The notes under the pieces: generated by a model
Databases searched by the model: none
Told to the model about the DNA's origin: nothing
What the model saw: only the letters and a program-made list of their open reading frames with translations
Shown here: positions 1 to 8,476 of the stretch, one piece after another
How the letters are laid out: each line of letters starts with the position of its first letter
Position numbering within the stretch: position 1 is the first letter of the stretch
Origin: Sulfurimonas sp.
GTDB taxonomy: Bacteria > Campylobacterota > Campylobacteria > Campylobacterales > Sulfurimonadaceae
DNA length: 36,679 nucleotides
Reading direction: 5' to 3'
NCBI GenBank assembly: GCA_027064515.1
Contig: JAMOPL010000115.1
Location: 1-36,679 of the forward strand
Position numbers and translations under genes: made by a program

Positions 1-1227
1 TGACCAAGATGTCTGTATTTTTTTATCAATAAATGGGTAAGTTCTCTTTTTTCTTAGATTCTGAAGTAAAATTTTTATATCTTTGAAATATTCAGGCTCT
101 TCACCATTATCAAATCTGATGATATTTCTCCCCTCAAAGTTACCATTTTTAGTAATTTCCATATCATTCATCATAGATTCTATATTTTCATATCCATTAT
201 CAGCTAAAGTTTTAAAAACTTCATCATAAGTATAAGTAAAATATAACCCCTCTTCACCATCAGTATCAGCATCGCTTGCACTGTAAAAAAGTTCATCTTC
301 ACTCATATGGTTATACCAAAAATCAGCACACTCTTTTGCAGTTTGTAAAAAACTTTCATCATTGTAAGTTAGATATGCTTTAGTATATATTTCACAAAGT
401 AGGGCATTGTCATAAAGCATCTTTTCAAAATGTGGCACTCTCCACTCAGAATCAACAGAGTAACGACAAAATCCACCCTCTACTAAATCATACATCCCAC
501 CTTTTTTCATAGATTTTAGAGTATGAAGAACCATAGCTTTTGCTGCTTTATCATCATAAAGTTTATCTATTGTTAGAAGTGTATTTAGTGTTGCAGTATG
601 TGGAAATTTTGGTGATACTGAGAAACCACCATATTTTGTTTCATAGGCATTCTTTACTTGAAGCATAAAATTTTCTTTGAAACTCTCTTTTAAAACAGTT
701 GCTTGTGTAGGGTGTGATTCTTTATCTAAAAAGCTTTCAACTTCATCAGCATTTTTATATAAAGATGGGTCATTCTCTTTTACTTTTTCTGCAATAAGTT
801 TTGTAATCTCTTTAAAACCCATCCCCTCAATAGAACCAGTTTGAGATTCTGGAGGTATATATGTTCCAGCAAAAAATGGTTTGTTTTGAGGTGTACAAAA
901 AACAGAAGTTGGCCATCCACCTGCACGGTTATTTAGAAGTTGATAAACATTTTGGTAGTGCTTGTCAATATCTGGTCGCTCTTCACGATCAACTTTAATA
1001 CAGATAAAACTTTCATTTAAAATATCAGCACATATCTCATTCTCAAAAACCTTCTCCTCCATCACATGACACCAATGGCAAGAGGAATACCCAATACTTA
1101 TAAATATAGCTTTATTCTCTTTCTCTGCTTTGGCAAATGCTTCATCGCACCAAGGAAACCAATCTACTGGATTATTTTTGTGTTGTTGTAAATATGGTGA
1201 ATCTTCTTTTTCTAATCTGTTTGACAT
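1..1227 (-). CDS. DUF255/YyaL-type thioredoxin-fold protein, 3' part missing (window edge)
   Basis: The visible 409 codons begin at the ATG at 1227 (reverse strand) and run off the left edge, so this is the N-terminal part of a protein that usually has about 640-690 residues. It opens with the family hallmark, [17 protein letters not shown], followed by a thioredoxin-like segment with CHWCHVM (about residues 49-55) and [11 protein letters not shown], then the start of the six-hairpin glycosidase-like alpha/alpha barrel ([20 protein letters not shown]). This is the DUF255 / spermatogenesis-associated protein 20 / YyaL family. Its biochemical role is not settled; the CxxC pair suggests redox or protein-disulfide chemistry. 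The reading frame is open to base 1, where a [12 protein letters not shown] block typical of the family is seen. There is no co-directional neighbour in view. Confidence 0.92.
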   Translation of the reverse strand, partial: MSNRLEKEDSPYLQQHKNNPVDWFPWCDEAFAKAEKENKAIFISIGYSSCHWCHVMEEKVFENEICADILNESFICIKVDREERPDIDKHYQNVYQLLNNRAGGWPTSVFCTPQNKPFFAGTYIPPESQTGSIEGMGFKEITKLIAEKVKENDPSLYKNADEVESFLDKESHPTQATVLKESFKENFMLQVKNAYETKYGGFSVSPKFPHTATLNTLLTIDKLYDDKAAKAMVLHTLKSMKKGGMYDLVEGGFCRYSVDSEWRVPHFEKMLYDNALLCEIYTKAYLTYNDESFLQTAKECADFWYNHMSEDELFYSASDADTDGEEGLYFTYTYDEVFKTLADNGYENIESMMNDMEITKNGNFEGRNIIRFDNGEEPEYFKDIKILLQNLRKKRTYPFIDKKIQTSWS

Positions 1228-1327
1228 AATCTATTCTTTGTATTTAATTTATTGTTTGTAGAGTAGGGGAATATTGATGATATTTTGCTTAAAAATAGTA
1301 TTGTAATTATATAAAATATCAATTATT

Positions 1328-1356
1328 TTAACAATTATGTCTAGTTTAGATATAAT
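1328..1356 (+). promoter_or_regulatory. sigma-70 type promoter of the 1385 gene
   Basis: TTAACA at 1328-1333 and TATAAT at 1351-1356 are separated by exactly 17 bases. The gene's ATG follows 29 bases after the -10 box, with AAGGG (1374-1378) as ribosome site. The 1228-1384 gap otherwise shows nothing recognisable. Confidence 0.6.
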
Positions 1357-1384
1357 AAATATAAATTATTTATAAGGGTTCATA

Positions 1385-1687
1385 ATGGATGGTGAGTTAG
1401 TTTATACATCGGTTTTTGTGATAATATTTGTACTTATTGCTATAAAGGTGATGAGAGGAGATGGTTTATCAGATACAAATACTAAAGAACAAAAAAGAGC
1501 ATTAATTTTACAAGGATATAGAAAAAAGTTGAGGGAAGAACTAAGTCAGTTAGAGAATGATAAAAAATTGAGAACTATTAGAAAAAAAGAGTTGTTAAAA
1601 AAATTTAGTGATGAGTTAGCATCAAATATTTTTTTTGAACAAGTTGAGATTAAAAAGATAATATTTGATTTAGCAGAAGAGTGTTAA
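1385..1687 (+). CDS. small single-pass membrane protein with coiled-coil tail, unknown function
   Basis: A 100-residue protein that I do not recognise. Residues about 6-23 (VYTSVFVIIFVLIAIKV) form one membrane segment. The rest is highly charged and helical, with Lys/Glu heptad-like spacing around residues 40-75 (LREELSQLENDKKL), so a short cytoplasmic coiled coil is likely. It has a good promoter and an AAGGG ribosome site. Its stop codon lies inside the start of a short open frame leading to the next gene (1738), and the two are probably co-transcribed. Codon use and base composition match the neighbours, so it looks like a real, lineage-restricted gene. Confidence 0.65.
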   Translation: MDGELVYTSVFVIIFVLIAIKVMRGDGLSDTNTKEQKRALILQGYRKKLREELSQLENDKKLRTIRKKELLKKFSDELASNIFFEQVEIKKIIFDLAEEC

Positions 1688-1737
1688 AAATAGATGATAT
1701 AGAAAGATTCTTAGAATCGAAACAAGGAGATAAATAG

Positions 1738-1950
1738 TTGGAAACTAAAAAGAATAGACTAATAGAAGATATACAACAGTTGTTAAATTCATATGATGAG
1801 GCAGAAACAACATACATAAATCCAGATTTACTTAAATTTATGGATGAGCAAACATTAGTAAGTATTATTGATTCCTTATTAAAACAAAAAGAAGATGCTA
1901 AAGAATCTGATTTGGAGTGGTTAGAAAAGTTTAAAAAAGAAAATAATTAA
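1738..1950 (+). CDS. small acidic helical protein, unknown function
   Basis: A 70-residue, soluble, strongly charged and helical protein of unknown function. The start is TTG at 1738, supported by AAGGAG at 1724-1729 eight bases upstream. An in-frame TAG immediately before it (1735-1737) rules out any upstream start. The sequence between the previous gene's stop and this start is open in the same frame from a GTG at 1681. The gene ends two bases before the stop of the convergent acpS. It is probably in an operon with the 1385 gene. No domain is recognisable. Confidence 0.5.
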   Translation: METKKNRLIEDIQQLLNSYDEAETTYINPDLLKFMDEQTLVSIIDSLLKQKEDAKESDLEWLEKFKKENN

Positions 1951-1952
1951 TT

Positions 1953-2303
1953 TTAAAAACTCTCTATTACCACTACTGCAATAGCATACTCCCCATCGTG
2001 GGTTATAGATACACTTGTATCTTTAATTTTAAAATTATTTATTATTTTTTCTGACAGTTTTATGTGTGGAGCTCCATACTCTGTTTTGTAAATTATAATA
2101 TCATTAAAACCACATTCTGCACCGATTCCAGTACCTAGAGCTTTAGAACAAGCCTCTTTAACAGCCCAAAAACCTGAAGCTGTTTTATGATTTTTTACAA
2201 GTTTTATCTCCTCTTTACAAAGAAACCTTAGTAAAGCTTTTTCACCAAATTTTTCCATTAGTTTTTGCATTCTAGAAGTTTTAATCATATCAATTCCAAT
2301 CAT
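1953..2303 (-). CDS. acpS: holo-[acyl-carrier-protein] synthase
   Basis: AcpS transfers the 4'-phosphopantetheine arm of coenzyme A to a serine of apo-acyl carrier protein, which activates it for fatty-acid synthesis. The protein has 116 residues, the normal AcpS size. It starts with the Mg-binding MIGIDMI motif (Asp5) and carries the second signature FWAVKEACSKALGTG around residues 46-60, where the Glu binds metal and the Lys contacts substrate. It is the last gene of a reverse-strand operon (tonB-like, membrane protein, acpS) with gaps of 26 and 15 bases. Its stop faces the 1738 gene at a distance of two bases. Confidence 0.95.
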   Translation of the reverse strand: MIGIDMIKTSRMQKLMEKFGEKALLRFLCKEEIKLVKNHKTASGFWAVKEACSKALGTGIGAECGFNDIIIYKTEYGAPHIKLSEKIINNFKIKDTSVSITHDGEYAIAVVVIESF

Positions 2304-2318
2304 ACTAAATCCCTTATA

Positions 2319-2708
2319 TTAAAATGATAATGCTATCAGAAACGGATAAGTAACTAATCCAAGGTATGGAAAGAAAGCATTAATAGGTGTTAATAGAGTT
2401 ACACTAAGCTCATTTGAAATCTCTTTTTTTACAAAAACTTGTTCAATGAGTATTATTTTTGTAGCAACATCAACCATTTTGATGAATAAGAAAAACATTG
2501 CATAAGGGTTAAAATTACTAATCATAGCTAAGTAAATAGCAAAATAAAATGTAGGTTGCATAAGCAAAAATAAGATTATATTATTTTTATAATATTTATT
2601 CATCCTCGTAATCATCCCCATCATTGTTGGAGCTTTTTGCCAACTTATCTCATACATCTCTAGGGCAACAAATATTATAATATAGTTTAAAATTAGTTCA
2701 TTAATCAT
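2319..2708 (-). CDS. four-helix integral membrane protein, unknown
   Basis: A 129-residue protein with about four hydrophobic segments: residues 5-20, 45-63, 67-88 and 103-127. I see no catalytic motif. Charged residues are clustered in the first loop (near residues 34-43, RMNKYYKNN) and near VFVKKE. It lies between the tonB-like gene and acpS, 15 bases before acpS, so it is surely co-transcribed with them. That position gives no clear functional clue. I recognise it only as a small conserved-type membrane protein and assign no function. Confidence 0.75.
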   Translation of the reverse strand: MINELILNYIIIFVALEMYEISWQKAPTMMGMITRMNKYYKNNIILFLLMQPTFYFAIYLAMISNFNPYAMFFLFIKMVDVATKIILIEQVFVKKEISNELSVTLLTPINAFFPYLGLVTYPFLIALSF

Positions 2709-2734
2709 AAGTGTAGTTTACAATAAAAATTAAA

Positions 2735-3625
2735 TTAATAGGCTAAATTATACATAACATTGTATCTTATTAGAACTTTTTCAGTTGGACGAGGGTATTT
2801 ACTATAAGCATACTCGATAGTCTCTTTGGTTGTATGGTCAAGTACAAAATATCCACTTTGTTTTAAGAACTTAAAATCACTTATATCACCATTTGGATGA
2901 AGGTAAAACTCTATCACATTAGTTCTATTTACATTAAGATTCTCTTTTAAGTTTACACTAGCAACCCTTGTTAAAACTTGTTGTGTAATTCTTCTCATAA
3001 TTTCAGTATTGTCTATAATATATTTTTGTTGACCTAAAGTTAGTTTACCAAATTTGTCGCCATATAATTTTTTTATATTTTGATTGATACTACTATTTCT
3101 TGCATATCTTTTTTTTATTTGCTTTTTATTTTTGTCCTCTTCAGATCTATCTTCTCTCATCCATCCTAATGGATCGTATACTTTTTTTTCTGTTTTAGGA
3201 GTTTTTTGAATCTTCTCTTTTTTAAAAATAGGTTCTTTTATTATTTTTTTTATAGGTTTCTTTTTTATTGGTTTTATTGATTTAATTTCTTTAGGAATTT
3301 TTTTTATAGGTGGTGTCTTTTTAATGATTTGTTTCTTAATGATTTGTTTTTTTATGATTTGTTTTTTTATGATTTTTTTAAGCTGGTCACCTTTTGGCAT
3401 AGGTGGTGCTTTTGTGATTCTTTTAATTTTCTCTTTAACTATATCTTTTTCTTTTGTTTTTTTAGGTAACTCTTTTAGAGAAATTTTCATTCTTTCTTCT
3501 TTTAACTCTTTAGGCTTTTTTTCACTTGTAACGAATGTTTCTATAAATACAAACAACAATAAAAAGAGTAAGTGAATTAAAAGTGCAACAAATAGAGCAA
3601 AAGAGGTACGATTCATATTTTCCAT
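2735..3625 (-). CDS. TonB-family energy transducer with Lys/Ile-rich spacer
   Basis: The open frame extends to 3736, but that start would lie inside the divergent hemL gene. The likely start is ATG at 3625 (or ATG at 3616), giving 296 residues. The N-terminus is MNRTSFALF followed by a membrane segment (about residues 8-30), as in TonB/TolA. Next comes a long, extremely basic Lys/Ile/Pro spacer (about 35-145) with tandem KKQII repeats. The C-terminal domain (about 210-296) has the TonB_C pattern: VIEFYLHPNGDISDFKFLKQSG and a final LIRYNV strand. TonB couples inner-membrane proton motive force to outer-membrane receptors. No exbB or exbD is adjacent, so the partner motor must be elsewhere. It is first gene of the operon with acpS. 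Confidence 0.8.
   Translation of the reverse strand: MENMNRTSFALFVALLIHLLFLLLFVFIETFVTSEKKPKELKEERMKISLKELPKKTKEKDIVKEKIKRITKAPPMPKGDQLKKIIKKQIIKKQIIKKQIIKKTPPIKKIPKEIKSIKPIKKKPIKKIIKEPIFKKEKIQKTPKTEKKVYDPLGWMREDRSEEDKNKKQIKKRYARNSSINQNIKKLYGDKFGKLTLGQQKYIIDNTEIMRRITQQVLTRVASVNLKENLNVNRTNVIEFYLHPNGDISDFKFLKQSGYFVLDHTTKETIEYAYSKYPRPTEKVLIRYNVMYNLAY
3321..3380 (-). repeat. 15-bp in-frame tandem repeat coding KKQII units
   Basis: Three near-identical 15-bp units (3321-3335, 3336-3350, 3351-3365) and a diverging fourth encode the repeating Lys-Lys-Gln-Ile-Ile block of the TonB-like spacer. Being a multiple of three, copy-number change would alter spacer length without breaking the frame. Confidence 0.8.
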
Positions 3626-3664
3626 TTCTTGTTTAAATTTTATGAGATTATATCTAAAAAGGTG

Positions 3665-3670
3665 TATAAT
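3665..3670 (+). promoter_or_regulatory. -10 box of the hemL promoter
   Basis: TATAAT at 3665-3670 lies 26 bases before the hemL ATG, with no clear -35 box, as is common in this phylum. TTAAGG (3681-3686) is the probable ribosome site. The divergent tonB-like start is about 40 bases upstream. Confidence 0.5.
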
Positions 3671-3696
3671 AACAAAAAAGTTAAGGTATATAAATA

Positions 3697-4989
3697 ATGA
3701 ATAAAGAAGCATCAACACAAGCATTTCAACAAGCACAGAATCTTATCCCAGGTGGAGTTAACTCTCCAGTACGAGCATTTAAAAGTGTAGGTGGGACTCC
3801 TATTTTTATTGCAGAGGGTGAGGGTGCTTATCTTAAAGATGTAGATGGTAACAAGTATGTAGATTTTGTTCAGAGTTGGGGTCCATTAATTTTTGGTCAC
3901 AGAGATGAAAGTATAGAGAGTGCTGTTATAGATGCAGTTAAACATGGTCTTAGTTTTGGAGCACCTACTCAAGCAGAAACCGACTTAGCATCATTGGTGG
4001 TAGATACTTTTGATTCTATTGATAAAATTAGATTTGTAAGCAGTGGAACAGAAGCAGTTATGAGTGCTATCCGTCTTGCTCGTGGATTTACTGGTCGTGA
4101 TGATATTGTTAAGTTTACAGGTTGCTACCATGGTCATAGTGATTCTTTATTAGTTGAAGCTGGATCTGGTGCAGTTACTTTTGGAAATCCTAGTAGCCCA
4201 GGTGTTCCAGCAGACTTCACTAAACACACTCTTTTAGCTACATATAATGATATAGAAAGTTTAAAGAAATGTTTTGCAGATTCTAATGATATATCTTGTG
4301 TGATTATAGAGCCAATAGCTGGAAATATGGGATTAGTTCCTGCTGATAAAGAGTTTTTATATGAGCTTAAAAAAGTTTGTCAAGAGAATGGTGCATTACT
4401 TATTTTTGATGAAGTTATGAGTGGATTTAGAGCTACTTTTCATGGTGCAGAATCTATTACAGGTGTTACTCCAGATATTATTACCCTAGGAAAAGTTATT
4501 GGTGGTGGTATGCCAGTTGGTGCTTTTGGAGCAAGAGCAGAGATAATGGCAAAACTTTCACCAGAGGGTCCAGTTTATCAAGCTGGAACACTGAGTGGGA
4601 ATCCTGTTGCAATGGCAGCAGGTTTAGCATCGCTTAAAAAGTTAAAAGCAAATCCTAAACTTTACTCTGTGTTAGAATCTCGTGCTAAGAGATTAGTAGA
4701 TGGTATGCAGGAAGAAGCTAAAAAATGTGGAATCACAATGCAAACAGATGTAAGAGGAAGTATGTTTGGCTTTTTCTTCAATGAAAATGAAGTAAAGAAT
4801 TTTGCTGATGCTTGTACTAGTGATGCAGAACTTTTTGCTAAGTTTCATTCATCTATGTTGGATAATGGATTCTATTTTGCTTGTTCATTATATGAAACAG
4901 GTTTTATATCAACAGCAATAACAGATGCTATGGTTGAAGATACTATTAAAGCTAGTGCAAAAGTTTTTCAGGCTATAACTAATGGATAA
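3697..4989 (+). CDS. hemL: glutamate-1-semialdehyde 2,1-aminomutase
   Basis: HemL is a PLP-dependent enzyme converting glutamate-1-semialdehyde to 5-aminolevulinate, the committed precursor of heme and other tetrapyrroles in the C5 pathway. The 430-residue length is standard. Visible hallmarks are [13 protein letters not shown] at residues 16-28, [16 protein letters not shown] in the cofactor-binding region, [17 protein letters not shown] (PLP-contacting Asp) and the Schiff-base lysine in [13 protein letters not shown] (Lys266). It heads a forward operon: the next gene starts eight bases inside its 3' end. Confidence 0.97.
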   Translation: MNKEASTQAFQQAQNLIPGGVNSPVRAFKSVGGTPIFIAEGEGAYLKDVDGNKYVDFVQSWGPLIFGHRDESIESAVIDAVKHGLSFGAPTQAETDLASLVVDTFDSIDKIRFVSSGTEAVMSAIRLARGFTGRDDIVKFTGCYHGHSDSLLVEAGSGAVTFGNPSSPGVPADFTKHTLLATYNDIESLKKCFADSNDISCVIIEPIAGNMGLVPADKEFLYELKKVCQENGALLIFDEVMSGFRATFHGAESITGVTPDIITLGKVIGGGMPVGAFGARAEIMAKLSPEGPVYQAGTLSGNPVAMAAGLASLKKLKANPKLYSVLESRAKRLVDGMQEEAKKCGITMQTDVRGSMFGFFFNENEVKNFADACTSDAELFAKFHSSMLDNGFYFACSLYETGFISTAITDAMVEDTIKASAKVFQAITNG

Positions 4990-5308
4990 AAACCCTGAGG
5001 AACAAAAAATACCAAGAGTAAAACCAATTATAGATGCTGCAGATAATTTATCTCTGGGCATCTCGATAGTTGTTGCAGTTGCTATGGGTATAGGTATTGG
5101 ATATTTACTAAAAAGTATGACTGGAATAGCTTGGTTATTTTGGGTTGGCGTATTTATTGGTATAGCTGCTGCGATATTAAATATTTTTAAAGTCTATAAA
5201 AAGCAGAAAAAAATGTATGAAGATCTTTCTAATGAGCCTAGATATGCAATTAAAAAGAGATTAGATGAAGAAGAAGATGACGAGGATTATGGTGAAAAAA
5301 CTTATTAA
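4982..5308 (+). CDS. AtpZ/AtpI-family small membrane protein
   Basis: A 108-residue protein with two membrane segments (about residues 26-45, [17 protein letters not shown], and 50-72, [19 protein letters not shown]) and a highly acidic tail ([11 protein letters not shown]). The glycine-rich first helix followed by [15 protein letters not shown] matches the AtpZ/AtpI family, linked elsewhere to assembly of, or Mg uptake for, the F1Fo ATP synthase. It overlaps hemL by eight bases, so the two are translationally coupled. ATP synthase genes are not in view, so the family role is inferred from sequence only. Confidence 0.75.
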   Translation: MDKNPEEQKIPRVKPIIDAADNLSLGISIVVAVAMGIGIGYLLKSMTGIAWLFWVGVFIGIAAAILNIFKVYKKQKKMYEDLSNEPRYAIKKRLDEEEDDEDYGEKTY

Positions 5309-5798
5309 GATTCTAGTAATATCAGAGATTCTGATAATAGCTACAACTTTTATATCTTTTACATTTTTTATAAATTTCCAAGTTGCATTTTTAAGTAGTT
5401 ATTTTGTTATAGTTGGGTCTATATATGCATATAAAAAAATGGTTGTTAATCAGATAGAATCTGATATTATAAATGATGATAGAGATCTACTTGATACAAT
5501 AGAAGACCCACATGAACTATATGATGATGTTGAGATTAATAATGCATCAGTAGAAGAGTTAGATTTAAAAGAGATAGTTAAAGAGGAAAGAGCAAAGATA
5601 AAAACATTTAATAAAACAAGTATAAAACATGGAGCAAGAGGTAGTGTGTCTCTATTTAGATTACTTCCATATCTATTTTTAATTTTAGGTTTTATAGCTT
5701 TGAAAAATAATGAATTATTGAGTATTGCAGTTTATTTACCATCTTTGGCAGTTGGAATTATTATTGGAAATGTCTCTATGAAAAGTTTTAACTCTTAA
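5289..5798 (+). CDS. integral membrane protein, unknown
   Basis: The open frame extends to 5265, but the ATG at 5289 is preferred because GAGGA (5282-5286) precedes it and it gives a normal N-terminus ([12 protein letters not shown]). The result is 169 residues. Two hydrophobic stretches near the N-terminus (about 6-27 and 31-50) and two near the C-terminus (about 121-136 and 145-162) flank an acidic cytoplasmic-type loop (about residues 60-100). No family is recognised. The gene overlaps the AtpZ-like gene by 20 bases and is the third member of the hemL operon. Its last 11 bases overlap the 3' end of the convergent 5788 gene. Confidence 0.7.
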   Translation: MVKKLIKILVISEILIIATTFISFTFFINFQVAFLSSYFVIVGSIYAYKKMVVNQIESDIINDDRDLLDTIEDPHELYDDVEINNASVEELDLKEIVKEERAKIKTFNKTSIKHGARGSVSLFRLLPYLFLILGFIALKNNELLSIAVYLPSLAVGIIIGNVSMKSFNS

Positions 5799-6474
5799 TC
5801 ATAGGTATATTTATAGATATTGAATCTTTTTGAATATCTATATAAAAGTTACTATTAAAAATAAGTGTTTCTAATTCATTTATTTTTTTAGAATCTATAT
5901 TTTTTGCTTCTATTTTTATAGAAAATATACCATATTTTTTCTCTTCAAATAGAATATATTCACCAATTCTATAAAATATTTTAGTAAGAATCTCATTATT
6001 ATTATTAAAACAAGAATAAGCTTTATTTATTATTTTTATTGCTAAATTAACATTAATAATAATATCTGGAATAGTAGGATCAAAATCTTTTTTATAGATT
6101 ATCTTTGAATTGATAGAGTTTGAAGAGATACATAAATCTACAATTGTAAATATATTTGTTAGTTCACCATCTGGTTTTGGTTTGTCAAGTTTAAATGATG
6201 GTGCTTGATATAGTTTTATACCTATCTCATCATCATTATCATAACCAACTGTTAATCCAAAAAACTTATATCTACCATATTTTAAATCTAGGAATGTTGT
6301 CTTAAAGCCAAAAGTGATGTTTGAATTTGTAACAGCTAACTCATACAACTCTTTTTGATTAACATTTCCAAGTAAAAATTGTGCTTCAGCATTTAGAGAT
6401 AAAACTTTACCATTTGAACTAAAAAGTATAAACGGATTATAATCGTACTCTAACCACTGTTGCTCAAAATTCAT
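5788..6474 (-). CDS. PAS-domain protein co-transcribed with rpoD
   Basis: A 228-residue soluble protein. Residues about 8-80 have a PAS-fold pattern (NPFILFSSNGKVLSLNAEAQ, then a run of short strands), as in sensor histidine kinases. The remainder (about 100-228) has a helix with INVNLAIKIINKAY followed by strands FSIKIEA and ISINIPMIK. This is reminiscent of a histidine-kinase ATPase domain, but with no readable N-, G1- or G2-box, so nucleotide binding may be lost. No phosphoacceptor His motif is seen. It starts ten bases after the rpoD stop, so it is in the rpoD transcript. I infer a degenerate kinase-like or regulatory protein; the function is unknown. Confidence 0.6.
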   Translation of the reverse strand: MNFEQQWLEYDYNPFILFSSNGKVLSLNAEAQFLLGNVNQKELYELAVTNSNITFGFKTTFLDLKYGRYKFFGLTVGYDNDDEIGIKLYQAPSFKLDKPKPDGELTNIFTIVDLCISSNSINSKIIYKKDFDPTIPDIIINVNLAIKIINKAYSCFNNNNEILTKIFYRIGEYILFEEKKYGIFSIKIEAKNIDSKKINELETLIFNSNFYIDIQKDSISINIPMIKS

Positions 6475-6484
6475 AACTTGTGTT

Positions 6485-8329
6485 TTATTCTTCTATATAG
6501 TTTTTAAGTTTACGACCAACTTTAGGGTGTTTAAGTTTTTTAATAGCACTTGATTCAATCTGACGAACTCTTTCACGAGTTACACTAAGTTCTTTACCAA
6601 TCTCTTCAAGAGTTCTATCACTCTCATCGTCCATAATTCCAAAACGAAGTTTAATAACAGCTTTTTCTCTCTCATTTAGTTGTTCTAAAACAGATTCAAT
6701 TTGATTTTTAAGATCATCTTTTAGTATAGAATCGCTAGGCGATAATGAAGTTTTATCTTCTATGAAATCACCGAAACGACCATCATCTTCACTACCGATA
6801 GGAGCTTCAAGAGATATAGGTTCTTTTGTTATTTTGATTACATTTTTAACTTTTTCTACTGAGAGACCAACCTCTTCAGCAATTGCATCAACATCTGGCT
6901 CTTTACCATGCTCTTGTAGGTGTTTACGCATAATTTTATTTATTCTATTAATTGTTTCAATCATATGAATTGGGATACGAATCGTTCTAGCTTGATCTGC
7001 AATAGCACGAGAGATAGCTTGACGAATCCACCAAGTAGCATAAGTTGAAAATTTATAACCTTTTTGGTATTCAAATTTATCAACAGCTTTCATAAGACCG
7101 ATATTTCCTTCTTGGATAAGATCAAGGAAAGGCAGTCCACGATTTGTATATCTTTTCGCAATAGAAACAACTAGTCTAAGGTTAGATTTTGCCATTTTTG
7201 TTTTAGAAATTTCAGAGATATTTTTACCACGCTTAATTTGTTCTAAAATATCACCTAGTTTATCTGGTTCCATATCAAAACTATTTTTTGAAGCTTCTTT
7301 TGTTTGAACTAGTTTTTTTATTTCCATATAAGTACTAACCATTGTAGCCTCTGGAACCATACCTGAAATATCTTCTTTTGTCAGTTCGCTAATTTTGTCT
7401 ACTAAAACTTTGTGATTCGCTTTTAGAATTGAGTTAAATAAAGGAAGTTTATACTCTAGTCTTTTTAGTTCTTTATCATAACCATCATCACTTCTTAATG
7501 CAGTTTCCATCGCTTTTACAAGCTCATTGATAAGTTTAGAAGTTGGACCTAAATCTAATAGTTTCTCTTTTAAGATAGCTTTTTTGAATGTTAATGATAA
7601 AAAGAAATGTACTACCTCTTCTGTTACCTCTCCATCTAATGTTTCAGGTGGTTTTTCCAAAAGTTTTGCCCAGTCTTTCTTAGCTTTTTCTAATGCTTTA
7701 AAGCTAATTGTAACTTTTTCTACTCTGCTTTTATCTTCATTCTTTGCTTTTGATGTTTCTTTGTTATCTGTTTTATTGTCATCATCAGAATCATCTTTTT
7801 CATCTTCAAAGCTTTTAAATAACTCTTTAACTCTTCTCTCTCTATTTATAAGAGGTTCTCTATAATCTAAAATAAACTCTATAAGATAAGGAACTGAACA
7901 GATAGCATCAATAATTATACTCTCTCCACCCTCTATCTTTTTAGATATTTCTATCTCTTCTTCTTTAGTTAAAAGAGGTATTTGACCCATCTCTCTAAGG
8001 TACATACGAACAGGAGAATCTGAACGAGACCACTCTAAAAGCTCATGCTCTTTTAAAATATCAAACTTATCTGTTTCATTATTTTCAAGCATTTTTCTTT
8101 GAGCATCTCTTCTTGCTTCAGCTTCTTTGTCATTTAAGCGTTTTGCTTGTTCTGATGCTGTAATAAGACAAGTTTTATTTTTTGTAGCAAGTTTTAAAAT
8201 GTTTTTTGCTTGCGCCATTGTAGGTTGTTTTTCGAAAAGTTCTATCAAAGATTCATAAGATAAACAATCTTTAGATTTAGAGCTGGAAAAAAAAGTTTCT
8301 AAGGCTTGATTTAGTTCTTTTGCTGTCAT
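6485..8329 (-). CDS. rpoD: RNA polymerase primary sigma factor (sigma-70)
   Basis: The housekeeping sigma factor that directs RNA polymerase to TTGACA/TATAAT-type promoters. It has 614 residues, in the usual range for this phylum. Region 1.1 occupies roughly residues 1-90; region 1.2 starts at about 103 ([17 protein letters not shown]). A charged non-conserved insert follows (about 170-200, rich in Asp/Lys). Region 2 is at about 378-450 ([33 protein letters not shown]). Region 3 follows ([13 protein letters not shown]). Region 4 is at about 545-605, with the helix-turn-helix [20 protein letters not shown]. The PAS protein at 5788-6474 follows ten bases downstream in the same transcript. Confidence 0.98.
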   Translation of the reverse strand: MTAKELNQALETFFSSSKSKDCLSYESLIELFEKQPTMAQAKNILKLATKNKTCLITASEQAKRLNDKEAEARRDAQRKMLENNETDKFDILKEHELLEWSRSDSPVRMYLREMGQIPLLTKEEEIEISKKIEGGESIIIDAICSVPYLIEFILDYREPLINRERRVKELFKSFEDEKDDSDDDNKTDNKETSKAKNEDKSRVEKVTISFKALEKAKKDWAKLLEKPPETLDGEVTEEVVHFFLSLTFKKAILKEKLLDLGPTSKLINELVKAMETALRSDDGYDKELKRLEYKLPLFNSILKANHKVLVDKISELTKEDISGMVPEATMVSTYMEIKKLVQTKEASKNSFDMEPDKLGDILEQIKRGKNISEISKTKMAKSNLRLVVSIAKRYTNRGLPFLDLIQEGNIGLMKAVDKFEYQKGYKFSTYATWWIRQAISRAIADQARTIRIPIHMIETINRINKIMRKHLQEHGKEPDVDAIAEEVGLSVEKVKNVIKITKEPISLEAPIGSEDDGRFGDFIEDKTSLSPSDSILKDDLKNQIESVLEQLNEREKAVIKLRFGIMDDESDRTLEEIGKELSVTRERVRQIESSAIKKLKHPKVGRKLKNYIEE

Positions 8330-8376
8330 GTGAGAATATGCTCCATTTTTAGAAGTATTTAATATATATTATTCGG

Positions 8377-8382
8377 ATTATA
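8377..8382 (-). promoter_or_regulatory. -10 box of the rpoD promoter (reverse strand)
   Basis: TATAAT on the reverse strand (8382 to 8377) lies about 48 bases before the rpoD ATG, within the 147-bp divergent gap between rpoD and the flagellar genes. TGGAG (8345-8349 region, reverse) may serve as ribosome site. No clear -35 box is seen. Confidence 0.4.
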
Positions 8383-8427
8383 CCCAAAATATATGAAAAT
8401 CAGTTGAATATATATAAAATATTTTTA

Positions 8428-8442
8428 TGGAACATAATTTGC
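8428..8442 (+). promoter_or_regulatory. sigma-54 (RpoN) promoter of the flagellar rod genes
   Basis: TGGAACATAATTTGC followed by T matches the sigma-54 consensus TGGCAC-N5-TTGCW: the GG and GC doublets are exactly 12 bases apart (-24/-12). Transcription would begin near 8454, about 23 bases before the ATG at 8477. RpoN is the known sigma factor for middle flagellar genes, including rod and hook genes, in Campylobacterota. Confidence 0.85.
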
Positions 8443-8476
8443 TTTTTAATAATTATCTATATTTAAAAGGTACTTT

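Noticed and set aside
3324-3575. Forward open frame of 83 codons opposite the tonB-like gene
   Set aside because: Its Phe/Met/Ile-rich product is the antisense shadow of the Lys-rich repeat tract; no ribosome site or family resemblance.
3626-3736. N-terminal extension of the tonB-like open frame to 333 residues
   Set aside because: It would run through the hemL promoter and into its coding start; ATG 3625 or 3616 gives a normal membrane-anchored TonB N-terminus.
7527-7865. Forward open frame of 112 codons within rpoD
   Set aside because: Lies opposite the acidic non-conserved insert of RpoD; the Ser-rich product is an antisense artefact.
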